A stretch of 64,000 nt of DNA from NCBI GenBank assembly GCA_030272155.1, contig CP126195.1:4447001-4511000 (forward strand). The letters run 5' to 3'. Below the pieces are notes generated by a model that was given only the letters and a program-made list of their open reading frames with translations, had not been told where the DNA came from and did no database searches. How positions within the stretch are numbered: position 1 is the stretch's first letter; each line of letters opens with the position of its first letter. The DNA comes from Tetradesmus obliquus. Taxonomy: Eukaryota > Chlorophyta > Chlorophyceae > Sphaeropleales > Scenedesmaceae. The position numbers and the translations under genes are program-made. Shown here in pieces: positions 1 through 11,665 of this stretch.

Positions 1-3000
1 TGCCCTCCTCACGGATGACCGCCACGCGCACCTGCGCGGCAGCATAAGCAGCAGTAAAAGTCAGAAACTGCAACAATATTTAACAGCCGCTGCACGTGGA
101 ACTGATTGCAAGCACCGAGGCTGCCTCCAGTGGCAACCAGGATGCTGCAGACCGGCTGCTGCTTGCTACACAACAGGACCAGCACCAGCAGCAGTGGCAG
201 AGCCCCAGCTGCATGACAGCACAGCGCTGCAGGCCCACCTTGTCTGCGCTGCTCATCTTGTCAGCGGGGGTGAAGCTGGGAGTAAAGGGCAGCGTCCACT
301 TGGGCGCGGTCCTGCCCTTGAGTCCAGACTGCTCCTCGTCAACGCACTCCTCAGCAGCCTGCAGCAGCAGCAATGACAGATTGTCAACGCACATCTCTGG
401 CTCAAAACCATGGTGCAGCGATTGAACCGAATATAGATGCTGCAGGAGCTGCTGTGTCCATGATACCAGACAACGCTGCGTAGGACAGGCAGCAGCTACT
501 GACTGACCCACAACTCATCACAGCAAACACTTTTACAGACTCAAACAAACACAAGAGCCGCACCTGCAGCCGCTCCAGTGCGAAGCTGGTCTCCTCCCAC
601 ACGTCGCGCAGCGCAGTTGTGTTGCCGCCCAGCACCGCCTCGCCGCCCACATGCAGCTCCACAGTCTGCTCTGGCAGCACCTTTCCGATGATGCTGCAGG
701 GCACGCCTGCCTGGTTGAACAGGCTGCTGGCCAGTGCTGCATTGTCTGGTGACACCTCAAGGACAAGGCCCAGCTCCTCGGCAAAGAGAGCAGCAAAGGG
801 AGCCAGCTCCGGGGATGCTGCTGCTGCTGGGGTTGGCAGGTCCACGCTGATGCCGCAGTTGCCTGATGTGAAGCAGCAGCAGCAGCAGCAGCAAAGCGGG
901 GAAGAATAGGGGAGTCAGCAGAGTCGAGGGATGCTGCTGGGGTAGGCGAGTCCACGCTGATGCTGCAGTTGCCTGATGTATTGTGACATGATGATGCAGC
1001 AGCAGCAGCCAAGTAGGCAAGGCAAGTGAGGGTGGCAAGGCATGGTGACAGTGTAGTGATCAGCAGAGGCAGCAGCAACAGCATGTGTACAGCCAACAAG
1101 GCATGGTGACAGTGGAGTGATCAGCAGAGGCAGCAGCAACAGCATGTGTACAGCCAACAAGGCATGGTGACAGTGGAGTGATCAGCAGAGGCAGCAGCAA
1201 CAGCATGTGTACAGCCAACAGGCGAAGGGACGCTTCCATGCCGGCCAGCTGTAGTTGCGGCTGGCAGCCATGCACAGACCAGCCACGAAGTAACCGGGGC
1301 CACATTGCAACAGGGCAACTGCGCGAGGACCAAAACAAGGTATGGCAGCGCTGGGGGCAGCGGCTGCAGGCGTGTGTGCTGCAGCCGACTGCTGCCCCCA
1401 AACGCGACAGCTGTGCTCTAGGCGGGAGTAAGCGCTGCGTCATGCCACGGGTATTGACATGCGAGTGACTCTAGGTGTCCGCCAGACCAGACCATCAACA
1501 GGCTGCACCTGGTGGGTGCAACACACAAACATACAAAACACAGCACACAGTACCAGTTGGCTCTTCCTGCTGCCCTGCGCGAGTGTTGAGTACGCTGCAG
1601 CGCCTGATTGCCACACAGTGACATGGCTGCTATCAACTTGCACAGAACAAGCCACAAATACATCCACAACACCATCCTACCTGCAAAGGCCATCTCCAGC
1701 AGCGTTGTGGCAATGCCGCCGTCACTGATGTCATGCCCTGCCGACACCAGCCCCTGGTCGATCAGCGACTGCACAGCACCCCACGCAGCCTTCAGCTGCC
1801 CTGGCTGCACATCCGGGCAATCGTCACCGATCTGATTGTACGCCTGCGCAAGCGCGCTGCCGCCCAGCCGCCGGGCCCCTGGCACTGATGCCAGGTCAAC
1901 ATGCAGCAGCACGCCGCCAGCCGCCGCCAGCTTCAGATCAGGTGTGACGACCTTGGTGATGTCTGGGCAGCCCACGTAGGCTGAGACGACCAGGTTGCCT
2001 GGTGCCATTACTGTCTCTCCGCCTGCTGCTGCTGCCATGGAGAGGCTGTCCTTGCCGCCATCGCAGGCGCACTCCAGCTCAATCATGGCGTCCCTGCATG
2101 AGAGAGGTGATCAAATATAGAAATATTTGAATAGAGGTGTTGTAGGTTGCTGCCGAGAGCAGCAAAGCGGACGGCTGACAGGATGCTGCGTTATGAGCAA
2201 AGTAGTCCACACAAAACATGCAGGTGCTGCTGTTGTGCGGAACATGCGGAGATCCAACATGCGTGCTGCTGCTGCTGGCCGGCCTCAGAGATCTTGGTGG
2301 AAATATCGTCATTGAGTAACTCAAGAGTAGCAAATATAAGAATCGCATCATCAGCCGGCTATGAGGCACCCACACCCTGCACCCAGCACACACCTGCAGA
2401 GGCTGCAGGCACACATGCAGTGTAACCACAAAAAAGGCAGGCGACTGCCACAGCAACAGCTATAGACGTGCAGGCACCGCAAGGGTGTAAATGCAATGCT
2501 TGGTTGTTTGCCTCAGAGAGAAGATTAGGGTAATATCAGCGGCGTTGCCGTGGGAAGCCCACGGCGTGCCTCAACTGACACGCATGAATAGTTGTGTAGT
2601 CTCATCAGCGGCAGCACCCATGCCATCACAATTAACAAACACTAGTAAACAGCTGATGCATCGATGTCAGTTTGTCACTACAAGTAAACATTGAGGAGCC
2701 TGCTGAGTCAACTTTACCAACACCTTGCTGACACCAACACCAACTAAAAGTGTGCTCAGACTTTGCGATTACCCAAGGTTATCAGCACTGTGTTCTCAGC
2801 AGCAGAACTGGCATGATTGGGGTAGATCATCACAGCACACACCGCGGCCCACGGCAGCCGCACCGACACATATGGCACAAAAACACGCGCAGCTAGGCGC
2901 ATGCATGCGGACCTATTTACATGCAAAACATCATGCACAATATGTATGCAACGGTCAGCACGTTCACCACAACAAATACACAACCTGCACCACGCTTGGC

Positions 3001-6000
3001 AAGCCAGATACCAGCCAACCCCGTAACCTTTCAATAAACGTCTCTCTGTCAGCCGCCTCACCTCAGCGCGCAGGCAGCCTCGTACATGGCAGCGCCCTCG
3101 CTCTTCATCTTGGCCGCATACATCCAATTCACACTCGCCTTCACATCAGCAAGGCTCGTGGCAGCAGCCCAGCACAGGTTAGTCAGCGCTTCACCCATTG
3201 ACATCCTTGCCATGGCTGCAGGGTCTAGTAGGCCCTTAAGTGGCTGCTCTCCAATGGATGTGGCCAGGCCTGTGTGGTCTTGGTGGGACTGTGCAAAGAC
3301 TGCCACATCAGAGATGGGCAGCTGCAGAGGGCCCACGCACTGCTGCTGAGCCACGAGGCCTGTGGGTGGGGGGGCAGCAAGGGAGGTGTGTTGTGGGTGA
3401 GGGAAGATGTCTGGCAGCGATGCCGAACACAGGTTATGCTTTGCGTGGCACATGCCAAAGCATGCCATACGACACAAGTGCTGCTAAATTATACAAGAAA
3501 GACGAGAGGCTCTGGCAAGGTGGCTTTCCTCAGTGCAGATCTTGGTTGAAAGAGTTCTCTGCACGGCCCGAGGGCCTAAGAATTAGCATGGAATTGTAAC
3601 ATCCTCGGAAAGCCCGCAGCCGCTGCCACACACACCAGAACTTACAAAGCGCCAGCACACACGCCACCGCACTCAACGCTACAGAATTACACACCTACCA
3701 GCAGATCCAAACATACGTCCCGCATCTGTCTGGGTCACACAATCGATAAGATACAGCCCCGCATTGACCCAATCAACCATAACTCTTCAACAACCACCCA
3801 TTGATAACCTGTGGTCTCACCTGTGACGTGGCGGTCCACCTTAGTGGTGAGGAAGCGCTTGCTGCCCACGCTGGGCAGCCGCAGCACACGCTCCAGCGCA
3901 GCCTGAGGGCTGGTGCCTGCAGGCAGCGCCAGCGGCTGCAGCTGCGGGGTGGCGGTGTTGAAGGTGAAGGTCTTGTTGGGCATCTTGCCCAGCACCTGCG
4001 GCCACAAAGAATACATTGACCACATTTAACAATCAGACCTCAGCGTTTCCTTATCAGACTTCAGCGGTGACAGCTAGCGACAGCTGCACTGCTCTGCGCA
4101 AAGAGGCGATGTGCATGCAGGGGAAGGGGTCAGCGACTAGCACCAGCAGCGACCACATTGCAGGAACAATGATGCGACTGATATGCACGCCCCGCTCGTC
4201 CAGTGGTCCCCCAAAACCAGCAAGCATCACCCATCTACATCATTAAGAGTTTTGCTGCTGTATGAATGTTATTCTAACCCACCTGGTCCAAGTTGAGGTC
4301 CACTGGTGTGGGTGTGCCTGGCTCCGCCAGCTTGTCAACCAGCGTCACACGCCCTGAGCCGTCAATGGTGCCGATCACCTGCAGCAGCAAGGACACCAAG
4401 GCGCCAGATGACAAGCAGCAGCAGCAGCAGCAGCAGCGAGGTGAGCAACTGGAAGCAGGTTGAGTCGTTGACAATGCACGTGGGTGGTAACCGGCAGAGA
4501 CAGGGGTGAAGGCAGAGTGTGCTGTGTGGTGCATGGCTCAGAGAATTGTAGTCTAATTTTCTGCAGTCATAACCGTGGTTCTGCAAAAATGGTTGAAATC
4601 ATCAGCGCCAGCAGCACACAGCTCAGCAAACAACAGATTGTTCTGCTGCCTCACACACAGAGCACATTACGGCCGGACCCAAGCAGTCCAGCAGACTAGC
4701 ATTGCACATGCACACAGAAGTGGCTTGAGTTATCAAGCCGCAGCACACACAGCACAAGACAAAAGAGACGTCTGCCAATTCACGCCTGCTGCTGCCAGCA
4801 CTTGCTCAGTCACGGAATAAAGTTAACTCAGCCCAGCCGAAGCCGGTCGGTAGTCTAACATGTATATTTTGTGAAAGCATCACAGCAAGCCGGCAGCACA
4901 CCTGCAATGTTCTTGGCGCACCATAACCATACACAGACATGCACGGATCACACTGTGTTACGCACATCCTCAACTTCACAGTGGCTTACTGAGGCTAACA
5001 AGCCATTAGCCCAGTGTGCCTACAGCTGGGCACAGGACGACACACTACGGGCTTCACAGCACAACACGAGGCAAGTGCTACACATACAAGCCATGTGCTG
5101 CACAACACACAGCACACCACAAGCGCCGCAAGGCACGCAGCGGCAGCAGCAGTCAGCCCACCTGCATGAGGCAGCGCTCGCGCTCGCAGATGGCCTCCAG
5201 CAGCCCCCTGCTCTCCGGCTTGATCAGCAGGCAGTCGTTCTCCTGGTACTCTGCGCCCCAAATCTCCAGCACGCTCATCGTCTCATCACCGACCTGTGAG
5301 GTGCGGGTATCAAATATACAGCGTCAGCGACAAGACGTGCAAACATCACAGCATCAGTCAGGATCAACATCCAGCGGCGGCAAAGCGACTTAATTGGATC
5401 GGAAAGGAAACAGGAGCAGACCCGAGAGAATCCGGCAAGCATGCACCTGGGGCTGCCAGGCATGCACCCCCGCATCGCTGCACTGAGCTATATGCACTTA
5501 ATACAGCTCACGCCGAACACGTCAGCATGCCTAAGCATGCCTCCATCTGTCTGGAGACGTCATCCTCACACATCATCACTAGCTTGTGAACCCACCTTGA
5601 CAGCGCGCACGTCGATCTCGCCACCCAGGGGGTAGATAATCTCCTTGACCACATTGCAGTTGCCTCCCGCACCCTGGTCGTGGATCTGCACCAGCGGGTT
5701 GTCACCCCCCAGCTCCACGCAGCTGCGCACCACGCGCCACAGCTTGTTGCTCATCTCCGCATCACCACGCTGTTTGCGACAAATGGGGAATGATAAAGAA
5801 AAAGGAGGCAGAGCATGTGTGATTGTCAGTGTGCAGCTCCGAGCTCACTTGAGAATGGCACCGGGCTGACGCTGATAGACAGCCAATTTGTGCAGCACAA
5901 ACTGCAGCCGCCGACTTCGCTGCAAACCGACCACGTTGACAACAGAAACTGGAAATGTATCATGAACAGCAGTCCAAGCTGGAGCAAGAAACAGCAAACA

Positions 6001-9000
6001 GAGCAGAGCAGCGCGCACCTGCACCGCGTTGAAGTCCAGGTCTGCCTTGTTGCTGCCGGAGGGCACGCTGCTGGCGGCGCCGCCACCCATGCCAATGCGG
6101 TAGGCTGGGCCGCCGATCTTGACCACCAGCATGCCCACCTCGCCATCAGCCTTCTCCAGGTGCCTGTGGTCGATCTGGCCCACACCACCACTGCAGCACA
6201 GGAAAACGGGGCACACAGAATAATAAGGTTGACTGGTGAGTTTTTAAGCCTAATGCTTCTCCAGGTGCCTGTGGTCGATCTGGCCCACGCCGCCACTGCA
6301 GCACAGGAAAAAGGGGCAAATAATTTTAAGAATGACTATTAAGTTTTGATTCTAGGCCTTCTCCAGGTGCCTGTGGTCGATCTGGCCCACACCGCCGCTG
6401 CAGGTGACATGAAGACAGCGCAGCAAACGTGGCGTTGGTTGAACGTGACAGTTGTCATTGGTGTACTTCTGTTGACAGTCCAAACTGACTACCCAGGGGC
6501 AGCAGCGAGGGAGTGCATCTGGCTCCGCTTTTAGTTCCGCATCCACCTGGAGCTGGACGTCTCTGCTGTCCTTGGCAACAACGAAGCAACAGCGGCTGCA
6601 ACGGCCTGTATGTGTCGCAGCCACACTTCACATGCGCACCTGAACATGATGGGCTTGAGCCACTCGCGGCGCTCGCCGTTGGGCAGGCGCTGGCCAAAGG
6701 TGCGCGTGTACCCCGCCACCAGCGGCTCGCCAAACTTGTTGCCGTAGTCGCTGGCGCCGTTGGAGGCGTCGATCAGAATCTGCTGCGGCGGCGCCAGGTT
6801 ATCCGGGTACACCTGGACAGATGCCACGTAACATGCCGTAACACAACAGGCAAAAGTGTCAGAGATTGTGGTTGAGGGACTGTCAAAACATGCGCCTGGC
6901 GAGCTGTGCCAGTCCTGGACCATGCTGCAGTGGTGAGGGACGCAAGCCCGCAATTAAGCCCGACTCATAGTGCAACAGATGATTTGAGCAGCCACAACGC
7001 ACCACACCAGAACGCTGACACTAACAATGTCACTCACACCAGAACGCTGACACTAATCTTGTCACTCACAAAGTCGGGGTCCTCGTGCGGCAGTGTGGCA
7101 CCGTCCAGGTGCAGGTTGCCCACGCAGTAGCCAGCCGTGCCTGCGCCCATGATGGAGCCAGTGCCTGTGGCGTGCGTGTCACGCATGCGGCCGCCAGCGC
7201 CCGTCTCGGCACCTGTCTTGGTGGACACATGCAGCAGCGGCAGCATCCGCAAAAAACGGCAGCAGCAGCAGCAGCGGTCAGCATGCCAGCATAATGCGTA
7301 TCCTGATGCCATGCATAACTGTATGATATATGAAAGCAGTGAGCAGCATGTGCCTGGCAAAAAGTAGTGCTGATGCTGATGGGGGGCAGCGCCGCACGTC
7401 GCAAGCAGGGCGTATCGCTGTGGCCAGGGCTTCGAAGGCAGATCTCAGCGGCCCCTGCAGGGCAGGCGCCTCCAGCCGCCCAGATACGCCTGGCGGACAC
7501 ATCGTCATGTAACAACTTTGTAACATACGTCACCCAATACTGTGACAATACAAACATGTCATGTAGCATGTTACATAAAGCCCACCTGGGTAGGGAGCCA
7601 CGGCGCAGGGGAAGTTGTGTGTCTCTGCTGTCAGCAGCAGGTCCCAGTCGCGCTTCTCAGGGGCCAGGGCGCTGGGGCCTCCCGGGTTGCGTGGCAGCAT
7701 GGGGGTCACCTCAAAGCCGCGGATGGCGCTGCTGTTGTCCTTGAAGGCCACCACGCTGTTGTTGTCGAGGCGCGCCTGCAAACGCATGCGGCGGAGAGAG
7801 CACAATGTGGGTGTTATGTGAGCAAATGGCGCTGCTGTCGTCTTTGAAAGCCGCCGCGCTGTTGTTGTCGGGGCGAGCGTGCAGATGGATGCAGCAAGGC
7901 AGGCGGCAGGCGGCAGTAATAATCAGATGACTTCCTGCATGGAAACGCGCGGTGGACTGGCGCATGCGTAATCAGCTTGGCCACCGCAGTTAGTGCAGCA
8001 CAGCAGCCAGCTGCAATGAGCAAGCCGTTTTGCATCTGCCTATCAGTGCAACGGAAATACCGACATCATCATCATCAGCAGCAGCAAGTTGGCGCTCACG
8101 TTCAGCGGCTCTGTGACAATCTCCATGAGGTTGTGTGGCTTCTTGTCTCCGTCGATGACCAGCTCTCCCTTGAAGAACCAGTGCCTGCTGTGCTCGCTGT
8201 TGGACTGCGCGATGTCAAAGAGCTCCACGTTGGTGGGGTCCCTGCCCATGTCCTTGAACAGCTTGGTGTAGTAGTCCAGGTCCCACTCATCAAAGGCCAG
8301 GCCCATCTCCTGCAAGTTTGAATTCAAAATGTGTTATGTAACAAGTGTAACAAGTGTTTTGTCCTTTGCATGAAAGGTGTGAGCACACTGGCTGACATCA
8401 AAGGCACTAGGTGGATAAGTAATGGATCAACTGCTGAGGAAACTGTTGCGATATACATGCACACACAAAGGAGTTGGAAGGTTCAGCTACCGTCATAGTT
8501 CGTCCTCAACACTGCAAGCAATGCCGTTGCCTGCAGCTGCAGAGAGCTGGGATTAGCTGTTAGGTCATCACCACCTCACTAGTAAACTCCGCAGAATGCA
8601 AAGCAGATCATTCACAGCAGAGCACACTGCACACCAGCAAACCACAACTGTCACGCACATCACACGCTACAACAAGTCCTGCGTTGCAAGGTTCAGCTAC
8701 CGTCATAGTTCGTCCTCAACACTGCAAGCAATGCCGTTGCTCACAGCTGCAGAGAGCTGGGATTAGCTGTTAGGTCATCACCACCTCACTACTCACTCTG
8801 TGCACATGCACAACACAACTCTGCCCAGCACTGCTGCAACACAAATAGCTGTAGCATACAGGGCACACGCGAACAGTTCTCATAGCAATGTGCAAGCAAT
8901 ACCCAGTGAGCTGCAAAACAGGTGGAAGTATCCAGCTACAGATCAAAGTTCCCGGGGTAAAGGCTCAGTTACCGTCATAGATAGTCCTCAACACTGCAAG

Positions 9001-10825
9001 CAATGCCGTTGCTCACAGCTACAGAGAGCTGGGATTAGCTGTTAGGTCATCGTTGCCTGTCCCCAGTTTAATAACAGCACAACAGCCACATGATGGACAG
9101 CAAAGCACGCAACAATGCACCAAAGCAACAGCAGCCCTCAGTTCAGGTCTCCAAAAGATTATCAACAGAGGTTGTTCTGACAAAATGCATCAGTTGGTAT
9201 CATCTTCGGGCGCTTGGCAACATAGCAGAGTCTCCACAGACCACAAACACACTCAGTGCACACGACCATGCAAACAGTCACCTAAGCACCAGCATCGCAC
9301 CACAGGCACACACAAACACAGCACACGCTACTCATGAGCGCTGCCTATGCATGCAGAGGGAAGCCTCAGCAGTACAGCTCAGCAAGGTGTTTGCTCAGGT
9401 AATACGTGCGTTGTGTTTGGTGTAAAATCATCGGCTCCCAGCCCACCACAGCACCCTCCACACCAGCACCAGCAACCCACTCCTCTCTACTGCAGCTCAC
9501 CACACCTCCCAAATCACATTCAGCAATTGTAACACACACATAACACAAAAGTAACAGTAAAGTAACACGTAACACGGCTCACCTCGTTGATGGCCTCCAG
9601 GGCGGCCCGGCCCTGCTGCATCACTGGCACAGTGAAGACAGGCGCAGGCACAGCATCAACCTTGAAGCTGGCAGCAGGAGCCTCGTACACCTGCTCTGTC
9701 ATGCGGTCGTGCACCATAGAGGCAAACGCGGCCTTCTCCTCTGGAGTCAGCGCACTGCAAAGGAAATACACAGCAGGAGCAGTGGGAGACAGGTGCAGGG
9801 ATTGTGAGGCAGCGCACTGCAAAGAAGATACACAGCAGGAGCAGTGGGAGACAGGTGCAGGGCTGGTGAGGAAGGGTCTTCCAGCTGCCTCTCTGGGTTG
9901 TGCTACACCTTGCCTGCCGTCTCCCTGCAGTGCACTGTTTTCAAAGGAGGAGGCTGCGTCACTGCCTGTCTTGTCTTCTTATATAAGAAGAGCTTGCATC
10001 TGACGCAGCCTTCGTTTTGAAAAGAGTGCACTGCAGGGAGACGGCAGGCAAGGTGTGACACATCCCAGAGAGGCAGCAGGAGCAGCGGGAGACTGCAACA
10101 CGGGGCCAGCCAGGAGATCGCGGCTGCCGAGGAGAAAACACATCATTGATCGCAACCCTTGTGTCACAGGCGACCTGGCCAGCGCAGTTGGCTGCTGCTT
10201 GGTCCTGTGCACCACCACACGCGGTGCACGATGCAAACTACACGTGCAATACATGTGCGCGGGCTGGGCCCCTTGTAACAAACACAATGCGAAGCACATG
10301 CACACATCACAGCACACACGCGCACTGCACAACCCAGCCCGCAACGAATCACGCTGCAGCAACGCACCGTGTGCTGGTAAGCAAGTAGCGCCTGCTGGGC
10401 TCCAGGCGCGTGACCTTGTCCAGTCCCACGCTGCGCGTGATGCTCGTGGCGTTTGTAGAGAAAGCGGTCGAGAAGTTGGTGCGGGGGCCCACCTCCACAA
10501 CACACTGGTTGGGTGCGCTGCCATCAAAGATGCTAGCTGCGGTGAGCTGCTGCGGCTCGAATGTCTCGCGCAGCAGCCAGGCCATCTTTTCGGCTTCGCT
10601 GGGGTCCAGGGGCGCAGCCAGGCCCACGTTGTAGCACAGCTCGCCATCGATGGAGGTGATGACCTCGCTGACCTTGTGCTGGGCCTAGCAGCAGCAGCAG
10701 CAGCGGTGGCAGTGTGAGGATACGAGTGATGTAGTGCATGCAAGAGCAGCAGCGACTAGGCAGCTGCAGGTGTGCAGCTGCCTGGCTCAAAATTGAGCAT
10801 GGTTGGCTGCATCTGCTGTGTGTAA

Positions 10826-10859
<34 letters not shown>

Positions 10860-11665
10860 GTGCTGCCATCAATCTGAGCTGTGCTCACCTTGTGCAGCAG
10901 CGTCACGGCGGAGGTGGAGCTGATGCCTGGGTACCTGTACAGCTGGATGACCTCAGCGCTGCTGCCCAGCTTGGCTGACACATCAGAGGTGGCCACAGCC
11001 TGCAGGAGACACGATTGCGGAAACAGGGATGTGGTGAAAAAGCAGCAAGTGGTTGCGCAGAAGGCACGGCACAGGAGGCGGACGGCACTGCTTGCGCACG
11101 GTCACTGCCACTGCTGAGTGGAACAGTCGCACGACAGGGAGCAGCACAAAAACATTGCTGCAGGAAATAGGTCGGCCTCTTCGAAAGCTTGGCGATAGCT
11201 GCTGCAAGGCCTATTGCCAAGAGGACTGGATGTTTTATGACAGCAGCAATAGCACATCAGCAGCAGCAAGCACAGCTGCTGCTCACCTCGCGTGGCTGGG
11301 AGGCCACATTGCAGCGCACAGAGCCGCGCAAAAAATGCTTTGCGCAGGTGGAGGCACTCGGAACTGCAGACAGGCAACCAGGGGTCAGCAAACCAAGCGA
11401 ATGGCCGGCGCAGATCGAACACAGCTCAAAAAGCGCCCACTCACCTCCACTGCAGTGGCTGCGCTGGCTCAGGCCGCATCTGCTGGTGTGGCTGTGCGTG
11501 AGCACGCGGCGCCTGTAGCAAGGACGGGCTGTGAGCGGACAGCAGCAGCAACAACAGGCATGTGTGTCGGCGAAAGGGAGGCGCCCACCTTGCTGGCAGG
11601 CCCACGCGAACTCCAGCTACGCATCTGGTCAGCCCGCGGCTGGCCAGGTGGCTGCGGAGCTGCAT
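1..11665 (-). CDS. purL: Phosphoribosylformylglycinamidine synthase (FGAM synthase), plastid-targeted, 3' end outside window
   Basis: Converts FGAR plus glutamine and ATP to FGAM, the fourth step of de novo purine synthesis. Many exons read as the large single-chain PurL. In order they carry EVGPRTNFSTAFSTNA, SEHSRHWFFKG, LTAETHNFP, GTGSIMGAGTAGYCVGN, QIHDQGAGGNCN, CVGPLQLPISDVAVFA, DGGKDSLSM, GHDISDGG and LFAEELGLVLEVS. The last exon visible at the window edge reads VRVAVIREEG, the start of the glutamine amidotransferase domain, so the catalytic C-terminus is missing only because the window ends. The start is the first ATG of an exon at 11589-11665 (MQLRSHLASRG). Exons at 11445-11512 and 11287-11363 join it in consistent phase (2, 1, 0), giving a 74-residue Ser/Arg/His-rich leader before AVATSDVSAKLG; I infer a plastid transit peptide. 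The largest intron lies between about 8.31 and 9.58 kb. Several introns contain copies of exon edges (see findings). Confidence 0.95.
829..975 (-). repeat. Duplicated 5' edge of a PurL exon with its acceptor
   Basis: The exon beginning GNCGISVDLPTPA (about 829-873) has an imperfect copy at about 930-975, upstream on the sense strand inside the preceding intron. Both copies carry a CATCAG acceptor followed by GCAACTGC. The copy reads GNCSISVDSPTPA and then loses similarity. Confidence 0.75.
1041..1223. repeat. 61-bp tandem repeat, three copies, PurL intron
   Basis: Three almost identical 61-bp units start at about 1041, 1102 and 1163, each beginning catggtgacagtg and ending with acagccaac. 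They lie in an intron of the PurL gene. Near identity suggests recent expansion; no coding content. Confidence 0.9.
6151..6403 (-). repeat. Triplicated 5' exon edge plus acceptor in PurL
   Basis: A roughly 100-bp unit is repeated in tandem at about 6151, 6256 and 6357. Each copy has an intron end in CAG followed by exon sequence reading GGVGQIDHRHLEK. Only the copy at 6151-6192 continues into the rest of the exon (ADGEVGMLVVKIGGPAYRIG). The two upstream copies soon run into stop codons. The flanking intron bases are also similar, so the unit spans the exon-intron boundary. Confidence 0.9.
7721..7896 (-). repeat. Duplicated 5' exon edge in PurL
   Basis: The exon starting ARLDNNSVVAFKDNSSAIRG (7721-7775) has a diverged copy at about 7825-7896 in the upstream intron, reading roughly ARPDNNSAAAFKDDSSAI. 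Spacing is about 104 bp. The copy's acceptor region is altered. Confidence 0.8.
8478..9052. repeat. About 100-bp direct repeat, three spaced copies in the largest PurL intron
   Basis: Copies lie at about 8478-8580, 8691-8794 and 8961-9052. All share taccgtcatag, gtcctcaacactgcaagcaa and gagctgggattagctgttag. Unlike the other PurL repeats they carry no exon sequence and are separated by unrelated spacers of about 110 and 165 bp. They could be fragments of an interspersed element or an old duplication. Confidence 0.85.
9752..9868 (-). repeat. Tandem copy of an intron 3' end and acceptor, PurL
   Basis: Two units of about 60 bp at 9752-9814 and 9815-9868 share the intron end tacacagcaggagcagtggg (plus strand) and an acceptor followed by TGCGCTG. 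Only the 9752 copy is followed by the exon ALTPEEKAAFASMVHDR. Confidence 0.75.
9884..10077. repeat. 194-bp near-perfect palindrome (long hairpin) in a PurL intron
   Basis: The left arm from 9884 (gctgcctctctggg) is matched by the reverse complement of the right arm ending at 10077. The arms are about 95 bp, match over most of their length including ccttgcctgccgtctccctg, and meet at an AT-rich centre (ttatataag) with almost no loop. Transcribed in either direction this would fold into one long stem. No target-site duplication or transposase is evident. It could be a foldback or MITE-like element, or a small-RNA precursor. Confidence 0.9.
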
